From assembly GCF_001458115.1 (NCBI RefSeq), contig NZ_CZRP01000012.1:620001-684000 (forward strand): a stretch of DNA of 64,000 bases, written 5' to 3'. The translations under genes were made by a program, and so were the position numbers. The notes beneath the pieces were generated by a model. That model ran no database searches. It was not told the DNA's origin and saw nothing but the letters and a program-made list of their open reading frames with translations. This document shows, piece after piece, positions 63,860 to 64,000 of the stretch. Source of the stretch: Gracilibacillus massiliensis (GTDB lineage: Bacteria; Bacillota; Bacilli; Bacillales; Amphibacillaceae). Position 1 is the first letter of the stretch. Each line of letters begins with the position of its first letter.

Positions 63860-64000
63860 TATACGTCACCTCTGCTATTCAGAATTTCTGCAATATGCTT
63901 CACTTCAACCGGACTTCCATTTCTGGATAAACGCCCACCAATATTCATCAAACAACTGCCGTCAGCACCTAACAAAAGATCCGCATTTGTCTCTTCAATA
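63859..64000 (-). CDS. lutA: Lactate utilization protein A, C-terminal part (5' end outside window)
   Basis: The last 46 codons of Lut[21 protein letters not shown] is the family's C-terminal CCG-domain segment, and the end EVKHIAEIL is typical. The stop is at 63859-63861. The rest, including the promoter of the operon, lies beyond 64000. Confidence 0.92.
   Translation of the reverse strand, partial: IEETNADLLLGADGSCLMNIGGRLSRNGSPVEVKHIAEILNSRGDV

Overview
The window comes from a low-GC, spore-forming member of the Bacillaceae, probably the moderately halophilic Oceanobacillus/Gracilibacillus side of the family. The genus is an inference. The evidence is an AT-rich sequence with strong AGGAGG-type ribosome sites, spore-coat genes (a cotD-like gene and a Gly/Pro/Tyr-rich coat-like gene), a type B RNase P RNA, and a core that follows the Bacillus subtilis order panB-panC-panD-dinG-ypmA-ypmB-aspB-asnS-dnaD-nth, then recU-ponA, yppE, cotD, ypsA, gpsB, rnpB and ypsC.

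Layout. 1-10.5 kb: pantothenate synthesis, dinG, a degenerate metallo-beta-lactamase-like secreted protein, aspB/asnS, dnaD/nth. 10.5-20.8 kb: recU-ponA (minus strand), small and coat genes, ypsA, gpsB, rnpB, the THUMP methyltransferase, ypdQ/ypdP and a cold-shock gene with a structured leader. 21-31 kb: yunF, an NlpC/P60 endopeptidase, thyA-dfrA, two tatA copies with tatC, yozE, then a yolD-like gene diverging from sbcDC across a region with two LexA-like boxes. 31-34 kb: a small accessory cluster (DapA-like lyase, P-loop kinase, methyltransferase, short membrane protein). 34-41 kb: yqfQ, an inverted repeat element, msrAB, an AbrB-type membrane protein, a phosphatase, ferredoxin, acylphosphatase and an FAD-Rieske oxidoreductase. 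41-44.4 kb: a four-gene ECF sigma/anti-sigma operon with two membrane proteins. 46-51 kb: a TPP-riboswitch operon tenA-ykoE-ykoD-ykoC for thiamine-precursor salvage. 51-54 kb: a 974-residue LacI-like-sensor/PAS/GGDEF/EAL protein. 54-55.4 kb: a lysine riboswitch and dapA. 55-64 kb: peptidase, small proteins, hydrolase, envelope proteins, cysK, a 52-bp tandem repeat, and lutABC (lutA cut by the window end).

Points that stand out: (i) two genes, ypmA and the ECF sigma gene, whose conserved N-terminus and ribosome site point to ATA and ATT start codons; (ii) a back-to-back promoter pair with a LexA-like box in each spacer between yolD and sbcDC; (iii) two families of intergenic repeats, one of which (a two-hairpin element) sits inside a copy of the other; (iv) a cytosolic sugar-binding-type sensor fused to both c-di-GMP synthesis and degradation domains; (v) a membrane protein built of three tandem repeats in the sigma operon; (vi) a lysine-riboswitch leader with a second hairpin covering the dapA ribosome site. 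No CRISPR array, transposase, prophage, rRNA or tRNA gene was seen. I did not find a clear new multi-gene defence system.
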